Below, piece after piece: positions 1 through 5,156 of a stretch of DNA of 5,156 bases (positions are counted from its first letter, which is position 1; each line of letters starts with the position of its first letter). Made by a program: the position numbers and the translations under genes. Origin of the DNA: Candidatus Poribacteria bacterium (lineage in GTDB: Bacteria > Poribacteria > WGA-4E > WGA-3G); NCBI GenBank assembly GCA_009845505.1, contig VXZL01000604.1, forward strand, positions 1 through 5,156. The letters run 5' to 3'. The notes under the pieces were generated by a model. It was not told the DNA's origin, ran no database searches, and worked only from the letters and a program-made list of their open reading frames with translations.

Positions 1-172
1 CTGGTAGAGTTCCGAAACGCTTGGAAAAAATCCATTGTCGATCGATTTGGATTTTGCATTGTATATGTCTCATTTCGATGATTGTTGGTGCTTATCTACT
101 CATTAAACTACGAGCGTAATTCTCGTAACTCTGGTCTCGATTCAGCATACGTTAACGGACGAGATTAAGCTT
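1..172. other. Intergenic stretch, no gene recognised
   Basis: This AT-rich stretch downstream of the operon holds no convincing coding region on either strand. A six-base inverted repeat (TACGAG 109-114 with CTCGTA 122-127, seven-base loop) is the only hairpin I see; it lacks a T-tract and is too weak to call a terminator. An open frame from the ATG at 73 runs leftward off the edge for 24 codons without a ribosome binding site, and cannot be judged. Confidence 0.4.
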
Positions 173-256
173 CATATTTCATAGCAAAATGGTGCTGTCA
201 AAACTGCTGCTTGCTAAAACTGTTCCATCTATTGCGGCGAGAGGATCGGCGTATCC
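173..256 (-). pseudogene. Decayed WD40 repeat fragment
   Basis: One minus-strand frame reads GYADPLAAIDGTVLASSSFD and then STILL, followed by a TGA stop at 179-181 and Asn-Met. The core DGTVLASSSFDSTILL matches the WD40 consensus (DGxxLASxSxDxTIxLW), and the stop stands exactly where the conserved tryptophan (TGG) should be, a one-base change. The preceding GYADPL could be the worn remains of the GHxDPV segment, with the residues that normally form the SPDG approach missing. There is no start signal, and the frame runs back into the end of the LamG gene in another frame. I read it as the relic of a WD40-repeat gene; a chance match is possible. Confidence 0.45.
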
Positions 257-272
257 ATACGACCGATTCTGT

Positions 273-1040
273 TTACCTTCCCTTAATATCTCCCCATGTT
301 GTTGTCGCTTTTCCGTTGGGTTGGACGGGTAGAAGTTCTCCATCCATTGACAATTTGATTTCATCTTCGGTCAGGACAGTACTCCATATCCTGACCTCGT
401 CAATGAGACCATTCCACGTTTGTGCGTACCCTTGGTTGAGCGTCCCAATCCATACAGGTTTTTCGCCCTTTCCAACTTCATCTTCAGGGTGATCTACTTC
501 GTTTTCGAGCTCACCGTTAACGTAGAGCAGCTGCTTCTTTGTATTGCCGTCATACACGTAGGCGAGATGCATCCATTCTTTATCTTCCAAGATGGATTCC
601 GATGAGATTTGTTGACCGTCCTTGGCGTTCACTCTTGCCCAGAACTTGCTCTCGTTCCACGAAAAAAGGTTATAAACATCCGAATTCTGCCATGCTGCGC
701 GTTTGGAAACGATACCTCTTGCAAGTGCATCTGGTCCCAAAGGTTGAACCCAAGCTTCAACTGTCAACTGTTTCATGCCTTCAAGATCGGGGTTGTGTGC
801 GACTTCGACAAAATTCGCCGCACCGCCATCAAATTCAAGCGCACCGTTGATTTTGCCCTTGACCCATTTCAAATTCCCTTGGATACTGGCTTTATTTTCG
901 TTGCCAGAGGCATCTTTGGGGCTTTTCCCTGTCCCATCGTCAAAGGGTAGATAGAGCAGTAATGTCTCTTCATCGACTGCTTGTGCCGTGTAGATACCGA
1001 CAACAAGCATAAGTGTCAAAAGAAAAGAAAGTATTCGCAT
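273..1040 (-). CDS. Secreted LamG-domain (concanavalin-like jelly-roll) protein
   Basis: This 255-residue protein is probably exported and probably binds carbohydrate; no catalytic function can be read from it. Residues 1-21 form a signal peptide: MR, a hydrophobic stretch, then TAQA with likely cleavage before V22. The rest is a single LamG / laminin-G-like jelly roll of about 200 residues. It opens with LLLYLPFDDGTG (residues 27-38), continues with GALEFDGG (66-73), FVEVAHNPDL (77-86) and LTVEAWVQP (92-100), and closes with the family's typical NGLIDEVRIWSTVLTEDEI (210-228). The final residues 237-253 follow a pattern also found at the end of the protein encoded at 4232-5011. The start is well supported: a strong AAGGAGG site lies 7 bases upstream. 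It is the last gene of the run, 19 bases after the FAD oxidoreductase gene. The LamG fold is secure; the ligand is unknown. Confidence 0.88.
   Translation of the reverse strand: MRILSFLLTLMLVVGIYTAQAVDEETLLLYLPFDDGTGKSPKDASGNENKASIQGNLKWVKGKINGALEFDGGAANFVEVAHNPDLEGMKQLTVEAWVQPLGPDALARGIVSKRAAWQNSDVYNLFSWNESKFWARVNAKDGQQISSESILEDKEWMHLAYVYDGNTKKQLLYVNGELENEVDHPEDEVGKGEKPVWIGTLNQGYAQTWNGLIDEVRIWSTVLTEDEIKLSMDGELLPVQPNGKATTTWGDIKGR
276..332 (-). other. C-terminal tail motif, copy in the LamG protein
   Basis: Residues 237-253 read LPVQPNGKATTTWGDIK, followed by GR and the stop. The tail follows directly on the last beta strand and helix of the LamG fold and is not part of the usual domain. It matches the tail at 4235-4294 without gaps at ten of seventeen positions. 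Confidence 0.6.
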
Positions 1041-1047
1041 GATTGTT

Positions 1048-1054
1048 CCTCCTT
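1048..1054 (-). promoter_or_regulatory. Shine-Dalgarno site of the LamG gene
   Basis: The minus strand reads AAGGAGG here, seven bases before the ATG at 1040. It lies wholly in the 19-base gap after the upstream stop codon. This fixes the start and shows that the gene can be translated independently within a polycistronic message. Confidence 0.75.
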
Positions 1055-1059
1055 GCGTA

Positions 1060-2619
1060 TTATTCGTATGGATCTACTTTGATCCCCAACATCCGTGGTA
1101 AGGGATCAGGATCGAGGTTGGCGACATCGATACCACTATCCATGGCTTCCATTGCTGCAAGTCCCGCGATCTGACCTGTCGTCATCCACAACGGCTCCAT
1201 GCGGAGTACCGACATTGCAACGTGAGTGCTTGACATCGCAACCGGCACGAGTAGGTTGTTCAAATGTTGAGGCAACATAGCACCGTAAGGGACTTGACCA
1301 GGTTGGGCGGGTCCATCGGCTTTTTTTGGATACCAGAGGATACCCTCCATGAAGCCATGTACTGCATACCGTCGATCGTGACAGGGGTGAACGTCAAACG
1401 AATGTTCGCCAATGGCGATGGCGTGGTCGATTTGCGGGGTTCGTCCGGTTTTCGGATTAACAGTGAAATTGTGCTGTGTTACCAGTGCTCTGCCTTCAAT
1501 GCGACGACCTTGACGGACATAGATTTGCCAGGGCCAATGTCCCGTATCGGTGAATTCGTCCTGATGAAGTCCCGCTTGTCTCCACAAATTACGCGTGTTC
1601 TCTGGGACCCTCAGTTCATTTTGAAGGAACCAGACGTACCCTGCGGCGTGGTCAAGGTGAAATTGGGCAAGTCGTTGCCGGTGATGTCGCTGTGCCTCTG
1701 GCCACGTCCAACTGATACCCGGGCAATTCAGGCTGGTCAACCGATCAATCGAACCGTTTAGTTGATACTTTTTGTTAGGAAGTGGTGTGCCGAGTCCTAA
1801 GTTCTGTATACGTCCGGTTGCGAAATCATCAAGTAACGGTAGAAAATCTTGTAGGTGTTGTTCGTAAGTTGCTGGTTTTTCAATTGGGACAATCTTATCG
1901 GGATCCGTCGTAAAAATGCTCCTCACACAAAAGGCTTGGATGGCAGGCGACGGTTCCCCGGTATCAGGCGTTAGAATCTGTTCTCCTGTTTTCCAGTTCA
2001 TGTAGTGTATACCAGCGCGAGATTCTCCATATTCTTCAATGCCTTCACGTCCAACACGGTAAGGCACACCTGCTGCTGCCGCGAGGTCGCCTTCGTAGGT
2101 CCCGTCGATGAAGGTCTTTGCGGTTACACGCAGCTGCGATTGGTTAGAGACTTCCAGTTTTACCGTTGTGATGCGATCTGCCTGTACGGCTGCATCAACC
2201 AAATGGTGTCCTCTCAGAAACGTTAAGGCATCCGCTTCGGCACCAAGAAGTTGATCGAAAACACGTTCTGCGACCGACGGTTCATAGAACCATCCGTCTT
2301 GAATAAGCTTCCAATCGGGAGAATTCTCTCCAATGGTTTGCCGATATTCTTCGCGCACACCGTTAATGAACTCGATGACCAGTCCACCGAACATCTCTCG
2401 CCGGACGGCATCTGTTGTTGATAGTCCGCTTGCCATCATGCCGCCAGGATGTTGCTGTGGACACGCGAGAATAACTTTACACCCGCGTCGGGCTGCTTCA
2501 ATGGCGGCGGCGCAACCGCCGGGGGTCGAACCGTAGATAAAAACATCGCAGGACAGGACGTGGTTTGTCTTTTTTTGCGAAGTTGTATCCGTATGAATTG
2601 ATTCTGATGAATTTGTCAT
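1060..2619 (-). CDS. FAD-dependent oxidoreductase (PF12831-like)
   Basis: A 519-residue flavoprotein of the FAD_oxidored type, probably cytoplasmic because there is no signal peptide. The dinucleotide-binding Rossmann motif begins at residue 24: DVFIYGSTPGGCAAAIEAAR, with G30, G34 and G35 as the glycine turn. It is followed by HPGGMMASGLSTTD (57-70), a family hallmark. IDGTYEGDLAAAAGV (171-185) is the second signature, usually seen as IDATYEGDL. Near residues 368-377 is the RQGRRIEGR segment (commonly REARRI.G). The C-terminal FAD-contacting block runs from VPYGAMLP (443-450) through LLVPVAMSSTHVAMSVLRMEP (456-475) to TGQIAGLAAMEA (481-492). The protein is apparently intact and of ordinary length. 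The ATG has only a weak AGGA upstream at close spacing, but no better start precedes the FAD motif. The oxidised substrate is unknown. Homologues are often found beside glycan or sugar-acid catabolic genes, which fits this operon. Confidence 0.88.
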   Translation of the reverse strand: MTNSSESIHTDTTSQKKTNHVLSCDVFIYGSTPGGCAAAIEAARRGCKVILACPQQHPGGMMASGLSTTDAVRREMFGGLVIEFINGVREEYRQTIGENSPDWKLIQDGWFYEPSVAERVFDQLLGAEADALTFLRGHHLVDAAVQADRITTVKLEVSNQSQLRVTAKTFIDGTYEGDLAAAAGVPYRVGREGIEEYGESRAGIHYMNWKTGEQILTPDTGEPSPAIQAFCVRSIFTTDPDKIVPIEKPATYEQHLQDFLPLLDDFATGRIQNLGLGTPLPNKKYQLNGSIDRLTSLNCPGISWTWPEAQRHHRQRLAQFHLDHAAGYVWFLQNELRVPENTRNLWRQAGLHQDEFTDTGHWPWQIYVRQGRRIEGRALVTQHNFTVNPKTGRTPQIDHAIAIGEHSFDVHPCHDRRYAVHGFMEGILWYPKKADGPAQPGQVPYGAMLPQHLNNLLVPVAMSSTHVAMSVLRMEPLWMTTGQIAGLAAMEAMDSGIDVANLDPDPLPRMLGIKVDPYE

Positions 2620-2637
2620 GCTTCCTGTTATATCAAT

Positions 2638-2865
2638 TTATAGGCTTCCAGTGTTCACTTCCGTTACAAAAACGTCCAAAGCAGGTTCCTCAACTTCAAG
2701 TTCCTCTTTTCCGAAAGTCTCAATATAGAACCGAATTGCTGAGGTTACGTCCGCAACGCTTTCTTCATAAGTGTCGCCTTGACCTATAACAACACCCTTT
2801 AATCCCAGTGGATAGGCGACATAGCCATCAGTATGTTTTTCAACGATAACCTTGAAGGGTTGCAT
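2638..2865 (-). CDS. HicB-like small protein, no HicA partner
   Basis: A 75-residue protein with the HicB antitoxin-like partial RNase H fold. The pattern is clear: a first beta strand FKVIVEK (3-9), then HTDGYVAYPLGLKGVVIGQGDTYEESVADVTSAIRFYIE, where DGY, the G-x-x-x-QGDTYEE turn and the following amphipathic helix match HicB proteins. The C-terminal segment (about 47-75) is acidic and shows no ribbon-helix-helix or helix-turn-helix DNA-binding domain, so it is the short HicB type. No HicA-like ORF lies on either side: the neighbours are a LarA homologue and an FAD oxidoreductase with gaps of 26 and 18 bases. I chose the ATG at 2865 because an AAGGAG site lies six bases upstream. An in-frame ATG at 2895 would add ten residues (MNFERKKEHK) and overlaps the preceding stop as ATGA, but has no Shine-Dalgarno site. 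A toxin-antitoxin role is doubtful. Confidence 0.82.
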   Translation of the reverse strand: MQPFKVIVEKHTDGYVAYPLGLKGVVIGQGDTYEESVADVTSAIRFYIETFGKEELEVEEPALDVFVTEVNTGSL

Positions 2866-2871
2866 CTTGTG

Positions 2872-2877
2872 CTCCTT
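2872..2877 (-). promoter_or_regulatory. Shine-Dalgarno site deciding the HicB-like start
   Basis: The minus strand reads AAGGAG six bases before the ATG at 2865. This favours the 75-residue product over the 85-residue version starting at 2895, which has no comparable site. The motif lies inside the reading frame of the longer version. Confidence 0.65.
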
Positions 2878-2891
2878 TTTTCTCTCAAAAT

Positions 2892-4217
2892 TCATGAATT
2901 ACCAAACCGCGAGCGTAATGCCCATAAGCCTTGTCCGGGTTCGCTGATGTAGAAAAAGCGCGCGGATCGGTGCGGTTGGAAACCGCACCTACCACGGGGG
3001 GAGGAATCATCGTTGAACCCGTCAACAAGCGTCTCGGGGTTGTATTCGGCAATAACTTCGTTTACAGGTCTCCACTGGTAGCCGACGGATTCAATCTCGT
3101 TTTGTGTGAGTTGTTCGGTGGCATAGATGACCTTGAAACGTCCTTCGGTACTGCCGTGGATTAAGTGTGCAGCCGCAGAAAGGTTTTCTTGCAGTTCCGG
3201 GTTTTCTGAGACTGCCTTGAGCGTTGCGGGTGTACCGCGATAGCCGTACTTTCGGATGAGTCGGTCGATTTCTGCGTCCTCCCCGAATTCTCGGAGACCG
3301 GGCGCGATGATAATTAACTCACCGTCGTCTGCCATTGCCATCCGTGTGCGGTAGATCGCCTTATTGCCGAGCCATGTGCTTTTAAACTCTATTGGGTCCA
3401 AATAGACGACTACTTTTGATAAGGGTTCATCTAAGAACGTCATGTTAACGGTTCTACTCAATTCCGCGGCGGTTTCAAAGGTCTGTGCGTCATCGCCGAC
3501 GTAGAGTCCACGCATCACACGTTCGCCAGTGGTGTCTGTATCCATGACGCTCATAACGTACAAAATGCCGAGTTGTTTCAGATGGTGTGCGTGTGCGTAA
3601 TTGAGGACTCTTCTAACCGAGGTATCCGTTCTTCCCATCAAGCGTTCCATGCCGTCTACGGCACCGAGGAAATGGGATTTGTTAATCATCTCCACGCCGC
3701 CTGCACCGACGAGGATGTTCTTGAATCCGTTAGCGATGCCGATAACTTCGTGTGGGATGACCTGTCCGACAGAGATAATAAGTTCGTAGTCTCCTTCTAC
3801 GAGACGACGATTTACAGCGACAGGGATGCTGTAATCGAGTTTGCCACCCGAAACCTCTTGGACTAATTCCGATGGCACTTCACCGAAGTGATAGAGTCCG
3901 GTGCGCCAGTTGTGGACATGGTAGGTCGCCTTGGGTAAATCGCCGTACATCTCGGCGATCTGTTCTTCGGTCATCGGTGCGTGTGTACCGATAGCGGGGA
4001 GGATATCGAAGGTGGTGCCGTTTGCAGCGTCCCATAATTCATATAGGATTTGGGTGAGTTCACCGGCATTTGAGTGGAGGCGTGTTATATCGGGCGGGAT
4101 CACCAGAATCTTTTTTGGGATGCCGCCTAACTTGAGCAGTGCCTCGTGGAGTAAGGCGCGCTTTTCTTTGGTTGTGATAACGGTGTCTTTTCCACCGTGG
4201 GCAATGTGGGTTGACAT
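2892..4217 (-). CDS. LarA-family (DUF2088) nickel-pincer racemase/epimerase homologue
   Basis: A 441-residue homologue of nickel-dependent lactate racemase LarA, a family that inverts alpha-hydroxy-acid centres using a covalently bound nickel-pincer nucleotide. The expected active-site landmarks are visible: PPDITR (41-46, the DxTR motif), GTHAP (H79), IPHE (H156), GFKNIL (K166, the likely cofactor-attachment lysine) and KSH (H182). These line up in order with the His, His, Lys and His known from LarA. The C-terminal half ends in FFYISEPGQGLWALRSRF. Residues about 405-420 (SSPRGRCGFQPHR) look foreign and correspond to a palindromic repeat at 2969-2989. The ATG at 4217 follows the upstream stop by 14 bases, with only a weak GGGA before it. 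The cofactor genes larB, larC and larE are not in this window. The substrate need not be lactate; family members also act on malate, aryl-lactates and sugar acids. The family call is strong, the substrate unknown. Confidence 0.88.
   Translation of the reverse strand: MSTHIAHGGKDTVITTKEKRALLHEALLKLGGIPKKILVIPPDITRLHSNAGELTQILYELWDAANGTTFDILPAIGTHAPMTEEQIAEMYGDLPKATYHVHNWRTGLYHFGEVPSELVQEVSGGKLDYSIPVAVNRRLVEGDYELIISVGQVIPHEVIGIANGFKNILVGAGGVEMINKSHFLGAVDGMERLMGRTDTSVRRVLNYAHAHHLKQLGILYVMSVMDTDTTGERVMRGLYVGDDAQTFETAAELSRTVNMTFLDEPLSKVVVYLDPIEFKSTWLGNKAIYRTRMAMADDGELIIIAPGLREFGEDAEIDRLIRKYGYRGTPATLKAVSENPELQENLSAAAHLIHGSTEGRFKVIYATEQLTQNEIESVGYQWRPVNEVIAEYNPETLVDGFNDDSSPRGRCGFQPHRSARFFYISEPGQGLWALRSRFGNS
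2969..2989 (-). repeat. Perfect 9-bp palindrome within the LarA-family coding region
   Basis: Bases 2969-2977 and 2981-2989 are exact inverted copies (GGTGCGGTT / AACCGCACC) around a three-base loop. The arms are GC-rich and read almost the same on either strand. The element falls in frame near the 3' end of the LarA-family gene and is translated as RCGFQPH-like residues that break up an otherwise family-like C-terminus. The surrounding bases, about 2955-3002 including a run of six G, may belong to the same element. It resembles dispersed palindromic repeats of the REP or Rickettsia protein-coding type. Only one copy lies in this window, so its repetitive nature is inferred. Confidence 0.6.
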
Positions 4218-4231
4218 TTTTTAATTTCCCT

Positions 4232-5011
4232 TTAGTAGGCATCCTTGATTGCACCCCAGGTTATGCTGAGTTTATCCTGTGGCTCGACGGGTAAAACGAG
4301 GTCTTCGACGGCATCCCCGATAAAGATGTTATCAATATAGACGAGTCCGTAGTTGCCGAACTTGCCGGTTTTGAAGTTTCCGTCTTGACCTTCCGTGGCT
4401 GGGTCGATTTTGTCAAAGGGTGTCTTGTCCTTCCGTTCTTTGAGTTTGAAGGTGAATTTATCGCCAGAGAGGATAAGTTGTGCGCGATACCAGACTTCAG
4501 GATCATTTTCTACCATCCCATCTTTAACTTTCGCCCAACCCCCTTGGCGTTTGTAGAAGTGATATTCTCTACCGCCTTGCCGTCGGTCACTCAGGTAGAA
4601 CTTCTCACCCTCCTGAAAGCGGAAGACGACACCCATGTAGAAGTCGTCAGGAAACATCATGTCCCATTCGGCGACGTAATCGTCCCAACCTGCATCACCG
4701 ACAACATAGATAGAGCCGCCGACATCGTGCCGCGATGCGTTAGAGGCTTTGTCAGCGGTCAATAAGACTTTATTACTCGCTTTTTTCGGGTCGGCGACGA
4801 CTTGGGCAACAGTATTCCCGTCGTGTCCAACTTCCCATTTACTTGGCTCTGCTCCGATTTTATCCTTTTCAAAGTCGTCGTGGAACAGTAGCACTGCCGA
4901 TGCTTGTACTGCTATACTGAGACACAGCAAGGACACAACAATTTTGAGCACAACTTTTGTTTTTTCAGAAATTTGGTTGCATCGGAAAAGAGATAGATGT
5001 CTAAAAAGCAT
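4232..5011 (-). CDS. Secreted beta-sandwich (concanavalin-like / DUF1080-like) protein
   Basis: A 259-residue exported protein, first gene of the run. It has a long positively charged N-region (RHLSLFR, K18, K23), a hydrophobic core (VVLKIVVSLLCLSIAVQ, residues 20-36) and a likely signal peptidase site after ASA (37-39). The cysteine at 30 sits inside the core without a proper lipobox, so I do not call a lipoprotein. The mature part starts LLFHDDFEKDKIGAEPSKWEV (41-61), the usual opening of DUF1080-like and related jelly-roll proteins. It continues with aromatic beta strands: YVAEWDMMFPDDFYMGVVFRF (112-132), EKFYLSDRR and WYRAQLILSGDKFTFKL (174-190). It ends GNYGLVYIDNIFIGD (219-233). Residues 240-256 match the tail of the LamG protein at the other end of the operon. 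An AAGGAG site six bases upstream supports the start. Probably a glycan-binding or glycan-active protein; no catalytic residues can be named. Confidence 0.8.
   Translation of the reverse strand: MLFRHLSLFRCNQISEKTKVVLKIVVSLLCLSIAVQASAVLLFHDDFEKDKIGAEPSKWEVGHDGNTVAQVVADPKKASNKVLLTADKASNASRHDVGGSIYVVGDAGWDDYVAEWDMMFPDDFYMGVVFRFQEGEKFYLSDRRQGGREYHFYKRQGGWAKVKDGMVENDPEVWYRAQLILSGDKFTFKLKERKDKTPFDKIDPATEGQDGNFKTGKFGNYGLVYIDNIFIGDAVEDLVLPVEPQDKLSITWGAIKDAY
4235..4294 (-). other. C-terminal tail motif, copy in the first secreted protein
   Basis: Residues 240-256 read LPVEPQDKLSITWGAIK, followed by DAY and the stop. The shared positions with the LamG protein are L, P, V, P, K, T, W, G, I and K. At the DNA level the first nine bases (TTACCCGTC type start) are close, but later codons differ, which suggests selection on protein sequence instead of a very recent copy. 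Confidence 0.6.
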
Positions 5012-5017
5012 TTTCTT

Positions 5018-5023
5018 CTCCTT
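5018..5023 (-). promoter_or_regulatory. Shine-Dalgarno site of the first operon gene
   Basis: The minus strand reads AAGGAG six bases before the ATG at 5011. It supports the long signal-peptide N-region of this protein over a later start. Confidence 0.7.
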
Positions 5024-5156
5024 ATTGAAATAGGATGGGGTTAAAAGCCTCGCTAACGCAGGTCAAGGCGAAATTTGAATTTATGCTTTGCCTTTGGTTA
5101 CAAAAGTGATTTCAATGTCAATCTGGCGCATCCAGTGAGCATTAAAACAGCAAGTA
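5024..5156 (-). promoter_or_regulatory. Leader region of the operon, promoter not resolved
   Basis: No gene is visible in these 133 bases upstream of the first gene, so the operon promoter may lie here. On the minus strand there is a perfect TTGACA at 5121-5116, but no acceptable -10 hexamer follows at 15-19 bases. A second TTGACC near 5067-5062 also lacks a partner. The promoter may use another sigma factor or lie beyond the window edge. Confidence 0.25.

Larger units (their letters stand above)
273..5011 (-). other. Probable five-gene operon
   Basis: Five genes on one strand are separated by 14, 26, 18 and 19 bases with no room for internal promoters or terminators. The order is secreted beta-sandwich protein, LarA homologue, HicB-like protein, FAD oxidoreductase, secreted LamG protein. 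Exported proteins at both ends and two cytoplasmic redox or isomerase enzymes in the middle suggest one uptake-and-conversion pathway. That function is inferred from content only. Confidence 0.7.

Noticed and set aside
1..73. Minus-strand frame from ATG at 73 running off the left edge
   Set aside because: Only 24 codons are visible, no Shine-Dalgarno site precedes it and no motif is recognisable. It could be the start of the next gene but cannot be supported.
111..120. Ten-base word CGAGCGTAAT also present at 2910-2919
   Set aside because: About a dozen ten-base coincidences are expected by chance in a window of this size, and the second copy is ordinary coding sequence.
109..127. Inverted repeat TACGAG / CTCGTA as a possible terminator
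   Set aside because: The stem is only six base pairs, the loop is seven bases and no T-tract follows on either strand.
539..950. Overlapping plus-strand open frames across the LamG gene
   Set aside because: They are antisense to a gene with clear domain features, overlap each other in different frames and show no family pattern.
1264..1761. 165-codon open frame on the plus strand
   Set aside because: It lies wholly inside the FAD oxidoreductase gene on the other strand, has no recognisable motif or ribosome binding site, and its translation looks like an antisense shadow.
2931..3164. Plus-strand frame that reads through the palindrome (RLETAPTTGGG)
   Set aside because: It is antisense to the LarA-family 3' end. 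The phrase arises from translating the palindrome on the opposite strand and is not evidence of a gene.
4276..4294. LPVEP / LPVQP in the shared tail as a sortase LPXTG-like signal
   Set aside because: The threonine-glycine pair is missing and there is no following hydrophobic segment or basic end, so it does not fit sortase substrates.
1..5156. CRISPR array, tRNA, rRNA, insertion sequence or riboswitch
   Set aside because: I looked for regular spaced repeats, tRNA-like cloverleaf arms, transposase motifs and conserved leader structures and saw none.

Overview
The window looks like a bacterial metabolic locus. All five credible genes lie on the minus strand and are transcribed from the right edge towards the left. 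The gene mix suggests an uncultivated, environmental Gram-negative-like lineage of the Poribacteria / Planctomycetes type: secreted jelly-roll (LamG-like) proteins, a LarA-family (DUF2088) enzyme, a family PF12831-type FAD oxidoreductase, an unpaired HicB-like protein and a small dispersed-type palindrome inside a gene. The taxonomic guess rests on gene content and on recalled protein style only; there is no rRNA or marker gene to test it.

Layout, in order of transcription: (1) 5011-4232, a secreted protein with a predicted beta-sandwich (concanavalin-like) body; (2) 4217-2892, a LarA-family nickel-pincer-type racemase/epimerase homologue; (3) 2865-2638, a 75-residue HicB-like protein with no HicA partner; (4) 2619-1060, an FAD-dependent oxidoreductase; (5) 1040-273, a secreted LamG-domain protein. 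The gaps are 14, 26, 18 and 19 bases, so one operon is likely. The 145 bases to the right (5012-5156) hold a good Shine-Dalgarno site but no convincing promoter. The 272 bases to the left (1-272) hold no intact gene; bases 173-256 encode what looks like one decayed WD40 repeat ending in a stop codon where the usual tryptophan would be.

How the genes may work together (inference): two exported jelly-roll proteins could bind or process a glycan outside the cytoplasm, while the LarA homologue inverts a hydroxy-acid or sugar-acid stereocentre and the FAD enzyme oxidises a related product. The substrate cannot be read from the sequence.

Three points deserve a second look. The two exported proteins, otherwise different, end in the same ungapped tail pattern (L-P-V-x-P-x-x-K-x-x-x-T-W-G-x-I-K), which could be an undescribed C-terminal sorting or docking signal. 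The LarA homologue carries a perfect 9-bp palindrome that is translated in frame just before its C-terminal segment, in the manner of a protein-coding palindromic repeat. A WD40 relic sits immediately behind the last gene.
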